Source of the DNA: Streptomyces abikoensis
Lineage (GTDB): Bacteria; Actinomycetota; Actinomycetes; Streptomycetales; Streptomycetaceae
Direction of reading: 5' to 3'
Assembly (NCBI RefSeq): GCF_014648775.1
Contig: NZ_BMRT01000005.1
Span: 357,447-421,446 of the forward strand
DNA length: 64,000 nt
The notes under the pieces are model-generated. The model saw nothing but the letters and a program-made list of their open reading frames with translations, did not search any database and had not been told where the DNA came from. Both the position numbers and the translations under genes were made by a program. Of this stretch, positions 56,755 through 64,000 are shown piece after piece (position 1 is the stretch's first letter; each line of letters opens with the position of its first letter).

Positions 56755-58310
56755 CGATCCCGGCCCAGTCCCAGCCGATCGCGCCCCGCCGTACGTATCT
56801 GATCGGCCGCGCACGTCCCAACGCGGTCGTCGGCAAGAACCGGGAGACCGGCGAGATCGCGCTGATCGTCGTGGGCGCGTTCCTGGGCATGATGTGCGGG
56901 CTGCTGGTGCCGATCCTCCCCCTGCGGATCATGACCCTCACCGGCTTCCCCGCGCTGTCGCTGGCCGCCGTCTACGTCCCGTACAAGAACCGCACGTTCT
57001 ACAAGTGGTTTGAAATCAACCGCTCGTACAAACGGACGCTGCGTCGCGGTGCGACGTACCGCTCCGGTGCGATCGAGGCGGGCACCCGGCTGGACGGGCG
57101 GGAGATCGAGGTCGGCCCGCCGCCCGGGATCGGGCGGATCAACTGGCTGTCCGCACCCTTCGGCCCGGACGAGATCGCCGTGCTGCTGCACGCCGACCGC
57201 CGGACCGTCACCGCCGCGATCGAGATCGAGGGCCCGGGCGTCGGCCTCCGCGACTCGGAGGACCAGGAAGCACTGGTCGAACGATTCGGCACGCTCCTGA
57301 AGCACGTCGCCAACGGCGACGGCTACGTCACCCGCATCCAGATGCTCGCCCGCACGCTCCCCGCCGACCCGGACGCCCACGCCAAGGACGTCGAACGGCG
57401 GGGCGACGAACGGGCGCCGGAGTGGCTCAGGGACTCCTACGACCAGCTGCAGTCCATGGTCTCCACCTCCTCCGAGCAGCACCGCGCCTACCTCGTCGCC
57501 TGTATGCACTACGGCCGTGAACTGGCCGCCGAGGCCCAGGCCATCGCCCGCGCCTCCCGGCACGAGGCGGGCAGGCGGCGGCTGGACAAGGACGCGGGCC
57601 TCGCCGTCGTCATGGCGCGCGAGCTCACGGACATCTGCGCCCGTCTCGCCGAGGCGGACATCCGCGTCCGCCAGCCGCTCGGCCAGGCGCGCCTCGCCTC
57701 GCTCGTCCACTCGATGTACGACCCGGACCACCCCATCGACCACATCCAGGCGATGACGAAGCGGAACGCCTGGCCGGCCGAGCTGGACGCGATGGAACCC
57801 ACGTTCCTCCAGGCGAAGACGCGCGAGTCGTCCACCCGGGCACCCTGGTGTCACTCCACGGCGTGGGTCAAGGAGTGGCCGATGACACCCGTTGGGGTCA
57901 ATTTCCTCGCTCCCCTTCTCGTCCACACCCCCGATGTGATTCGTACAGTCGCGGTCTGCATGGACCTGGAGCCGACCGACGTCGCCATCGAACGGATGCT
58001 GACCGAGAAGACGAACGACGACGCGGACGCCTCCCGCGCCGCCAAGATGAACCGTGTCGTCGACCCGCGCGACGTCGCCCACCACTCCCGCGTCGACCAG
58101 CGCGGCGAGGACCTCGCCAGCGGCGCGGCCGGCGTCAACCTCGTCGGCTACATCACCGTGTCCTCCCGCTCCCCGGAGGCCCTGGCGCGCGACAAGCGGA
58201 CCATAAGAGCCTCGGCCGGCAAGAGCTACCTCAAGCTCGAGTGGTGCGACCGCGAGCACCACCGGGCGTTCGTCAACACGCTGCCGTTCGCGACCGGCAT
58301 CCGACGATAG
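56751..58310 (+). CDS. SCO6880-family protein (PrgI/VirB3-VirB4 N-terminal-like)
   Basis: Protein of 519 aa. Two hydrophobic segments near the N-terminus (about 37-75, IALIVVGAFLGMMCGLLVPILPL and the following) resemble PrgI/VirB3. The rest is soluble and matches the N-terminal, non-ATPase half of VirB4-type proteins as in the SCO6880 family of actinobacteria. TTG start, overlapping the upstream stop (TTGA), with GGAGG nine bases upstream. It precedes the ATPase gene by ten bases, so a VirB4 function appears split over two genes. Confidence 0.8.
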   Translation: MTIPAQSQPIAPRRTYLIGRARPNAVVGKNRETGEIALIVVGAFLGMMCGLLVPILPLRIMTLTGFPALSLAAVYVPYKNRTFYKWFEINRSYKRTLRRGATYRSGAIEAGTRLDGREIEVGPPPGIGRINWLSAPFGPDEIAVLLHADRRTVTAAIEIEGPGVGLRDSEDQEALVERFGTLLKHVANGDGYVTRIQMLARTLPADPDAHAKDVERRGDERAPEWLRDSYDQLQSMVSTSSEQHRAYLVACMHYGRELAAEAQAIARASRHEAGRRRLDKDAGLAVVMARELTDICARLAEADIRVRQPLGQARLASLVHSMYDPDHPIDHIQAMTKRNAWPAELDAMEPTFLQAKTRESSTRAPWCHSTAWVKEWPMTPVGVNFLAPLLVHTPDVIRTVAVCMDLEPTDVAIERMLTEKTNDDADASRAAKMNRVVDPRDVAHHSRVDQRGEDLASGAAGVNLVGYITVSSRSPEALARDKRTIRASAGKSYLKLEWCDREHHRAFVNTLPFATGIRR

Positions 58311-58320
58311 GGGCAATGCC

Positions 58321-59754
58321 GTGCTCGACCCGCTCGCCACCGTCACCGACGCCTTCACCAGTTTCCTGTTCGGAAAGGTCGAAACCACCCGGCTGCCCGT
58401 ACGCACCTCCACCGGGCAGGCGCAGGCCGTCTACCTCCCCACCGCGGCCCCCGGCCTCGGCGACTCCGGCGTGATCATCGGGCGTGAGGTGTACTCCGGC
58501 AAGGGCTACATCTACGACCCCTTCCAGCTCTACGGACAGCAACTGCCCGCCCCCCACTGGCTCGTCCTCGGCGAGTCCGGAAACGGCAAGTCCGCGCTGG
58601 AGAAGACCTACGTCCTACGGCAGCTGCGCTTCCGCGACCGCCAGGTCGTCGTGCTGGACGCCCAGGGCGAGGACGGCGTCGGCGAGTGGAACCTGATCGC
58701 GCAACAGCTGGGAATAACCCCCATCCGCCTCGACCCCGTCGCCGCCGCCGACGGCGGCATCCGGCTCAACCCCCTCGACCCGGCCATCACCACGACCGGC
58801 CAGCTCGCCCTCCTCCGCACCATCATCGAGGTGGCCACCGGCCGGGGGCTCGACGAACGCGCCGGCTTCGCCCTCAAGGTCGCCCACGCCTACGTGAACG
58901 AGACGATCAACGACCGGCAGCCCGTCCTCACCGACATCGTCGAGCAACTGCGCCACCCCGAGGCCGAGTCCGCGGAGTCGATGAACGTCGACATAGACGA
59001 CGTACGGGCCTGGGGCCTGGACGTCGCCCTGGTGCTGGACCGGCTCGTCGACGGCGACCTGCGCGGCATGTTCGACGGCCCCACGACGGCCGGCATCGAT
59101 CTCGACGCGCCTCTGATCGTCTTCGACCTCTCCCACATCGACCGCAACTCCATCGCCATGCCGATCCTCATGGCGATCGTCGGTGTCTGGCTGGAGCACA
59201 CCTGGATCAGGCCGGACCGGAAGAAGCGAATCTTCTTGGTCGAGGAAGCCTGGCACATCATCAACTCGCCCTTCGTCGCCCAGCTCTTCCAGCGCCTGCT
59301 GAAGTTCGGCCGACGGCTCGGCCTGTCGTTCGTCGCCGTGGTCCACCACCTCTCCGACGTCGTCGACGGCGCGGCGGCGAAGGAAGCGGCGGCCATCCTC
59401 AAGATGGCCTCCACCAGGACCATCTACGCCCAGAAGGCCGACGAGGCCCGGGCCACGGGCCGGGTCCTGGGCCTGCCCCGCTGGGCGGTCGAGATCATCC
59501 CGACCCTCACCCCCGGCATCGCGGTCTGGGACGTCAACGGCAACGTCCAGGTCGTCAAGCACCTCATCACGGACGCCGAGCGCCCCCTGGTCTACACCGA
59601 CCGGGCCATGACCGAGGACGGCGACCGCACCCACGAACTCGCGGCGGAGGCAGCGGCGGCGGAACGAGCCGCCGCGGCACGGGAATCGCCCTTCGCCGAC
59701 GAGCCTTACGGCACCGCCGCCACCTACGGATCCTCGGAATCGACGGTGGCGTGA
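58321..59754 (+). CDS. VirB4-like conjugation ATPase
   Basis: Cytoplasmic ATPase of 477 aa. Walker A is GESGNGKSALEK (near 84), Walker B IFLVEEAWHI (near 306), followed by QRLLKFGRRLGLSFVAVVHHLSDV, the motif C region of VirB4/TraC ATPases. It supplies energy for the secretion channel. N-terminal ~70 residues lack the usual VirB4 N-domain, which is in the preceding gene. GTG start. Followed after one base by the VirD4-like gene. Confidence 0.88.
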   Translation: MLDPLATVTDAFTSFLFGKVETTRLPVRTSTGQAQAVYLPTAAPGLGDSGVIIGREVYSGKGYIYDPFQLYGQQLPAPHWLVLGESGNGKSALEKTYVLRQLRFRDRQVVVLDAQGEDGVGEWNLIAQQLGITPIRLDPVAAADGGIRLNPLDPAITTTGQLALLRTIIEVATGRGLDERAGFALKVAHAYVNETINDRQPVLTDIVEQLRHPEAESAESMNVDIDDVRAWGLDVALVLDRLVDGDLRGMFDGPTTAGIDLDAPLIVFDLSHIDRNSIAMPILMAIVGVWLEHTWIRPDRKKRIFLVEEAWHIINSPFVAQLFQRLLKFGRRLGLSFVAVVHHLSDVVDGAAAKEAAAILKMASTRTIYAQKADEARATGRVLGLPRWAVEIIPTLTPGIAVWDVNGNVQVVKHLITDAERPLVYTDRAMTEDGDRTHELAAEAAAAERAAAARESPFADEPYGTAATYGSSESTVA

Positions 59755-59755
59755 G

Positions 59756-61396
59756 ATGGGGTCCTCGGGGGGCAGGGACCGGGCGCGGCACCGGGACCCG
59801 GGTATGGAGCGTGGCATTCCGGATGGTCTGCTGCTCAGCGTCATAGCCTTTCTGCTGGGCCTGACCCTGCTGGTCTGGACGGCCACCGGCCTGGCCGCCC
59901 TCGCCGAACACGGCGGCTGGCCGGAGGGGGTGACCCTGACCCGCACCCCCCAGGCCCTGCGCCATCTGATGACCCAGCCCCGCGACCTCCCCTCCGCCTG
60001 GCCGGGCACCCCGCAGGAAGCCCTTTCGGGGTACGGCTTGTTCTGGGGCATCCTCATCGGCGAGCTGCTGGTGGCCGTGGTGCTGATGACGTTCGTGATC
60101 GGGACGCTCGCCCGCTGGCGGGCGGTACGGGCCCGCCGGATGCTGGGAGCGGCGGGGACGACGGGGACGACGGGGGCGACAGGGGTGGTCGAGCCGACAG
60201 CTGTCGTCGCGCCGGCGGCCACACCGGTGGCGGAGGCCGCGCCGGCGGTGGAGGCCGCGCCGGCGGTGGAGGCCGCGCCGGCGGTGGAGGCCGCGCCGGC
60301 GGTGGAGGCCGCGCCGGCGGTGGAATCGGCTGCCACGACCATCCCCGAGCCGCGGGCAGCCGACACAGGGACAGGGACGTCGGCAGCGGCTCCGGCGACG
60401 ACCCCAGCCCCGGCGGCGGCCCCGGCCACCACACCGACCGCACCTGCCACCCCCGCCGTCCCACCACCGTCGGCCTCCCAACGCCTCCTCTACACCACCG
60501 ACCGCCGTGCCCCCGCCGCACGCGCGGTTCTCGAGGCCGCCGGGCCGGCGCTGGTCGTCACCAGCGATCCGGGGCTCTGGGCCGAGACCAAGACCGCCCG
60601 TGCCAAGCTCGGGCCGGTCCACGTCTTCGACCCGAGCCACCTCCTCGACACCCCCGACCGGCTCCGCTGGAGCCCCACCACGGGCTGCGAGTCGCGCGAG
60701 ACCGCCACCACCCGCGCTGCCGCGCTCCTCGCGCCCGTACGGCCCCTCAGTACCCTCGACTCGGCCACCGCCGACACCGCCGAGACCCTGCTGCGCTGCT
60801 GGCTGCACGCCGCCGCCGTGGACGGCCGGCCCTTCCGCCAGGTGCACCGCTGGGCCCAGGGAACGTCGGCCCACGAACCGGTCCGCATCCTCCGGACCAG
60901 CCCCAAGGCCACCGGCGGCACCGCGGGCGAGCTGGAATCCGCCCTCACCGGCCACCCCGAACGCCGCGACATGGCCCAGGAGCTGGCCGCCCGGGCGCTC
61001 AGCGCCCTGACGTCCGTCCACATCCGGGACGCCTGTAACCCCAATCGAGTCAATTCGCCGGCGCCGGAATCATTCATCGCCGAAGGGGGAACGCTGTACG
61101 TGGTGGGTGAGGCGATTGAGGATCCCCGCACCCGCCCGGGTGCGATGCCCTTGCTGACCGCACTCGCCTCAAGCGTGGTCGAGCACGGCCGCCGCATGGC
61201 CGCACGGTCATCCTCCGGCCGGCTCGACCCACCACTCACCCTCGTTCTCGACGATGTGGCGGCCGTGGCCCCGCTGCCCGCCCTGCCCGACCTCCTGGAG
61301 CACGGCGAGGCACAGGGCCTCCCCACGTTCGCGCTGATGCGCTCCGAGGAGCAGGGACGGGCACGCTGGCCCCGCCGCACCCTTCCGACCGGCTAG
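59756..61396 (+). CDS. VirD4/TraG-like coupling-protein homologue lacking a P-loop
   Basis: Protein of 546 aa with two N-terminal transmembrane segments (about 23-48 and 93-118), an Ala/Val/Glu/Pro repeat linker (about 140-245) and a TraG/VirD4-like domain (about 250-540). Segments such as GPVHVFDPSHLLD, RLRWSPTTGCESRETATTRAAALL, GTLYVVGEA and LTLVLDDVAAVAPLPALPDLLEHGEAQGLPTFAL follow the VirD4 pattern. Walker A is absent; where it should be stands GPALVVTSDPGLWAETKT. Walker B is Asp-Asp rather than Asp-Glu. It ends soon after the last motif. Non-hydrolysing structural role likely. Confidence 0.78.
   Translation: MGSSGGRDRARHRDPGMERGIPDGLLLSVIAFLLGLTLLVWTATGLAALAEHGGWPEGVTLTRTPQALRHLMTQPRDLPSAWPGTPQEALSGYGLFWGILIGELLVAVVLMTFVIGTLARWRAVRARRMLGAAGTTGTTGATGVVEPTAVVAPAATPVAEAAPAVEAAPAVEAAPAVEAAPAVEAAPAVESAATTIPEPRAADTGTGTSAAAPATTPAPAAAPATTPTAPATPAVPPPSASQRLLYTTDRRAPAARAVLEAAGPALVVTSDPGLWAETKTARAKLGPVHVFDPSHLLDTPDRLRWSPTTGCESRETATTRAAALLAPVRPLSTLDSATADTAETLLRCWLHAAAVDGRPFRQVHRWAQGTSAHEPVRILRTSPKATGGTAGELESALTGHPERRDMAQELAARALSALTSVHIRDACNPNRVNSPAPESFIAEGGTLYVVGEAIEDPRTRPGAMPLLTALASSVVEHGRRMAARSSSGRLDPPLTLVLDDVAAVAPLPALPDLLEHGEAQGLPTFALMRSEEQGRARWPRRTLPTG
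60230..60319 (+). repeat. Five 18-base tandem repeats in the VirD4-like gene
   Basis: GTGGAGGCCGCGCCGGCG is repeated perfectly four times (60248-60319), preceded by one copy with GCG for GTG (60230-60247). Each encodes Val-Glu-Ala-Ala-Pro-Ala in the cytoplasmic linker after the second transmembrane segment. Confidence 0.95.
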
Positions 61397-61433
61397 CACG
61401 GAAGCCCGACCGGACCGGCTAGCACGGAAGCCA
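61388..61433 (+). repeat. 20-base direct repeat across the VirD4-like stop codon
   Basis: GACCGGCTAGCACGGAAGCC occurs at 61388-61407 and 61414-61433, offset 26 bases. The first copy contains the TAG stop of the VirD4-like gene. Confidence 0.9.
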
Positions 61434-61462
61434 CCGAAGCCACGGCGACAGGGGGTAACGCC

Positions 61463-62887
61463 ATGCACGACACCCTGCTCCTCACCCACACCACGCTCAT
61501 CGCCGCCCCGGGAACACGCAGCCCCGAGCAGGACATGACCGTCGTCGTCCGCGACGGCCGCGTCGCGACGGTCGGCCGCACGGCCGAGGTACCCGTCCCG
61601 CACGGGGCCCGCGTCATGGACCTCTCCGGGAAGTACGTCATCCCGGGTCTCATCGACATGCACACCCACAGCCACGGCCCGGTGGAGCTCATCGCCCCGC
61701 TCTACGCCCTCACCGGCGTGACCACCGTCCGGGAGATGTGGGGCACACCGGCCGTCCGCGCCGGCCGCGACCGCGTCGAGCGGGGTGAATTCCCCGGCCC
61801 TCGGTGGGTGATCGGCAGCACCCTCGTCGACGGACGGCCCAGCCTCTGGACCGACGACATCTCACCCGTCCCGGTCGTCGAGGCGGGTACGGAGGCCGAG
61901 GCGCGAGAGGCCGTCCGCGGCATCAAGCAGGAGGGCGCGGACTTCATCAAGGTGTACTCACGGCTGACGCGCGACGTCTACCTCGCCCTCGCGGACGAAG
62001 CCCGACGGCAGGGGATCCCGTACGCCGGTCACTGCCCCGACGCCGTATCCGTCACGGAGGCGTCCGACGCCGGTCAACGCACCATCGAACACCTTCACCC
62101 CCTGCTCACCGCGACCAGTTCGGACCAGCCGATGCTGCGCCGCGAGTTGGAGAACGGTCTGCGGGTCGATCCGACGGAAGCCGGATCGGTCGCCCGCTTC
62201 CGCCGCTGGTACCGCCGGATCCACCAACTGGAGTCGCTCGCCGCTCGTTCCCACGACCTCGAACGGGCCGCCCGCGTCTTCGACCGTCTGGCCGCGAACG
62301 GCACCTTCGTCACTCCGACACTCAGCATGCACCACGTCATGGAGCGCCCGGGCACCCTCCCGAACCGGGCCCCCGAATGGGCCCATCTGCCCGAATGGCT
62401 GACCGGCGCGTGGCCGGGCCAGTTGGAGGAGCTGCTGGGCGGCCGAACGGAGCAGGAGTATGCCGACGTCCGCGATGTAAACGTCCATCACGCACGAATC
62501 GTCGGCGAACTCCACCGCCACGGTGTCCCCCTCCTCGCCGGTACGGACTCCGGGGCCCCCTATCTCGTCCCCGGCTTCGCCCTCCACCAGGAGCTGGAAC
62601 ATCTCACCCTGGCCGGCCTCGGGGCGGCCCACGCCCTACGGGCCGCCACCACCACGCCGGCCCGCGCCCTCGGCCTGGAGGCCGTCCTCGGCACGATCGA
62701 GCCCGGCAAGGCCGCCGACCTCGTCGTCCTCGAAGCCGACCCGTTGGACGACATCCGCAATACGCAGCGCATCGACTCGGTGGTGACGCGCGGCCTTTTG
62801 ATCGACCGGGCGGAACGACGCCGGATGCTCGCCCGGATCGCCCAGGCGGCGGCCGAGCTGAAGCCGCCTGCGGGCATGGGCTCGTGA
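61463..62887 (+). CDS. Amidohydrolase (imidazolonepropionase/prolidase-like)
   Basis: Metal-dependent hydrolase of 474 aa. The metal motif HTHSHG (YVIPGLIDMHTHSH), a Lys in FIKVYSR that bridges metals after carbamylation, His in AGHCPD and IEHLH, and Asp in LLAGTDSGAP define the amidohydrolase barrel. The flanking beta-sandwich ends with LGTIEPGKAADLVVLEADPLDD. Substrates in this group include dipeptides and cyclic amides; no further guess can be made. ATG follows GGGGGTAACGCC. Confidence 0.9.
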   Translation: MHDTLLLTHTTLIAAPGTRSPEQDMTVVVRDGRVATVGRTAEVPVPHGARVMDLSGKYVIPGLIDMHTHSHGPVELIAPLYALTGVTTVREMWGTPAVRAGRDRVERGEFPGPRWVIGSTLVDGRPSLWTDDISPVPVVEAGTEAEAREAVRGIKQEGADFIKVYSRLTRDVYLALADEARRQGIPYAGHCPDAVSVTEASDAGQRTIEHLHPLLTATSSDQPMLRRELENGLRVDPTEAGSVARFRRWYRRIHQLESLAARSHDLERAARVFDRLAANGTFVTPTLSMHHVMERPGTLPNRAPEWAHLPEWLTGAWPGQLEELLGGRTEQEYADVRDVNVHHARIVGELHRHGVPLLAGTDSGAPYLVPGFALHQELEHLTLAGLGAAHALRAATTTPARALGLEAVLGTIEPGKAADLVVLEADPLDDIRNTQRIDSVVTRGLLIDRAERRRMLARIAQAAAELKPPAGMGS

Positions 62888-62932
62888 GCATGGACTTGTC
62901 GAGGGCGGCCGCGTGAGGGTGGACGCGTGGGC

Positions 62933-63913
62933 ATGAGCAAGCCGAGGATCGCGATCACCATGGGCCGGCAGGAAGCGGACGCGATCCTGCCCGCTGACCT
63001 ACGGGCGAGGCTCGCGGAGTGCGGGGAGGTCGTGGCGGGCTCGGCGGAACAGGCCGACGTTCTCATCACGGGCTGGGGAAGCCCCCCGCTCACGGAGGCG
63101 TTCCTCGCCCGGACGCCGCGCGTGCGAGCGGTCCTCCACGCTGCCGGGTCCGTCAAATGGCTGGTCACGGAGGCGGTGTGGGAGCGGGGCATCGCGGTCT
63201 CCTCCGGCGCCGAGGCCAATGCCGGCCCGGTCGCCGACTACACCCTCGCCACGATCACCTTCGCGGCCAAGAAGGCGGTGGCAGCGGCGTCGGCATACGC
63301 ATCGGGTGGCGCTGCCGCCTGGCCCGGTTTCGGGGAACGGGAGGGCGGCGACGGCCGGACGATCGGTGTCGTCGGGGCATCACGCATCGGACGGCTGGTC
63401 CTGGAGCGGCTGGTCGCGGCGGATACGGGCTGCCGGGTTCTTCTGTACGACCCTTATGTGCCCGCTGCCGAGGCGGCCAGGCTGGGCGTCCTGGGCGTCA
63501 AGGCCGTGGGTCTCGAGGAACTGTGCGGCAGTAGCAGCGTCATCACTCTTCACGCTCCGGCCGTGCCGGAAACCCGGCACATGCTGGACGCCCGCAGGCT
63601 GGCACTCATTCCGGACGGCGGCACGGTCGTCAACACGGCACGCGGCTCGCTCATCGACACGGAGGCCCTGGTGCGGGAATGCGTGTCGGGGCGGCTCAAC
63701 GCCTTCCTGGACGTGACGGAGCCGGAGCCGCTCCCGGCGGGGCATCCGCTGTTCTCCCTGCCGAATGTGCTGGTCACTCCGCACATCGCGGGGGCACAGG
63801 GGACCGAGGTCCGCAGGCTGGGGGTGTGGGTGGTGGAGGAAACGGAACGGTGGGCGCGGGGAGAGCCGTTGTCGGGGCGGGTGAGGAGGGAAGACCTTTC
63901 CCGGCTGGCTTAG
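62933..63913 (+). CDS. D-isomer-specific 2-hydroxyacid dehydrogenase
   Basis: NAD-dependent dehydrogenase of 326 aa. The cofactor motif is IGVVGASRIGRLVLERL (GxxxxxG, with D in LLYDPYVP); the catalytic Arg, Glu and His are in NTARGSLID, DVTEPEPLPAGHPLF and TPHIAGA. The N-terminal ~100 residues form the substrate lid. Substrate unknown. GTG at 62927 and ATG at 62933 are both possible; ATG is given. It follows the amidohydrolase gene by 45 bases and may be co-transcribed. Confidence 0.9.
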   Translation: MSKPRIAITMGRQEADAILPADLRARLAECGEVVAGSAEQADVLITGWGSPPLTEAFLARTPRVRAVLHAAGSVKWLVTEAVWERGIAVSSGAEANAGPVADYTLATITFAAKKAVAAASAYASGGAAAWPGFGEREGGDGRTIGVVGASRIGRLVLERLVAADTGCRVLLYDPYVPAAEAARLGVLGVKAVGLEELCGSSSVITLHAPAVPETRHMLDARRLALIPDGGTVVNTARGSLIDTEALVRECVSGRLNAFLDVTEPEPLPAGHPLFSLPNVLVTPHIAGAQGTEVRRLGVWVVEETERWARGEPLSGRVRREDLSRLA

Positions 63914-63947
63914 TTCTCGCCTCTGGCCGTAAATGGCCGTAAACGCA

Positions 63948-63983
63948 AGAAAGCCCTGGTGGGTAACCCCACCAGGGCTTTCT
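63948..63983 (+). terminator. Perfect 16-base hairpin terminator at the right end
   Basis: AGAAAGCCCTGGTGGG (63948-63963) pairs exactly with CCCACCAGGGCTTTCT (63968-63983) around the tetraloop TAAC. It lies 34 bases after the dehydrogenase stop and could also serve a convergent gene beyond the window. Confidence 0.9.
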
Positions 63984-64000
63984 CTAAAAGGAGTTCGGCG

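Noticed and set aside
58615..61021. Long minus-strand frames with Gly/Val/Asp-rich products
   Set aside because: Antisense to the VirB4- and VirD4-like genes; the Val/Gly runs come from the 18-base repeat read backwards.
63914..64000. tRNA or attachment site at the right edge
   Set aside because: The palindrome is a simple 16-base hairpin; no cloverleaf arms or TTC-type T-loop could be placed.

Overview
The window is a very GC-rich, gene-dense stretch of actinomycete chromosome, almost certainly Streptomyces or a close relative. The evidence is codon use, GTG/TTG starts, leaderless promoters, an in-frame TTA codon, DUF5753/DUF397 pairs, a γ-butyrolactone-receptor-like regulator with an ARE-like site, RsiG, Nur and a WhiJ-type regulatory module. 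No rRNA, tRNA, CRISPR array, transposase or phage gene was seen.

Region by region: 1-3.4 kb holds a heterodimeric ABC exporter (second subunit cut by the window edge). 3.5-6 kb has a ThiS/MoaD-like protein, a Gln-rich membrane protein and an LmeA-like lipoprotein-type protein. 6.1-8 kb is a sulfur module: a leaderless Cys-containing leader peptide, a thiosulfate sulfurtransferase and SseC. 9.2-12.4 kb is a cobalamin riboswitch followed by a BtuCDF-type ABC transporter, then the nickel regulator gene nur and a YgfZ-type protein. 14-25 kb holds an MFS/ArsR divergent pair, a large AfsR/SARP-STAND regulator, an SDR with a TTA codon, an FMN reductase under a probable SoxR box, an Eis-type acetyltransferase, asparaginase, rsiG, dtd and a ScbR-like TetR regulator. 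25-27.6 kb has small enzymes and an AraC/VOC pair.

27.8-30.6 kb is a cyanate-degradation locus (cynR divergent from cynT-cynS-deaminase). 30.6-32.1 kb is an XRE regulator, an HBHA-like protein and a DUF2516 protein, the same order as Mycobacterium tuberculosis Rv0474-Rv0476. 32-35 kb has a SpoIIE-type phosphatase and a NlpC/P60 hydrolase. 35-41.1 kb is phosphate uptake: PHO box, pstSCAB, then pit and its DUF47 partner on the other strand, separated by a strong bidirectional terminator. 41-45.7 kb has csoR with its operator, a lipoprotein, a PAP2 phosphatase and a transglycosylase-NlpC/P60 enzyme.

45.7-53.6 kb is more accessory in character: two Ser/Thr kinases, a frameshifted anti-sigma-type ATPase, an XRE-DUF5753/DUF397 pair, an AhpD-like protein, a small secreted protein and an AbiEi-like/DUF559 protein. 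53.9-61.4 kb is a collinear set of type IV secretion-like genes (VirB2-, VirB8-, VirB6-, split VirB4- and VirD4-like) with no relaxase and with a VirD4-like protein that lacks a P-loop. With the transglycosylase at 44.6 kb it forms the most unusual system in the window. The right end has an amidohydrolase, a D-2-hydroxyacid dehydrogenase and a perfect terminator.
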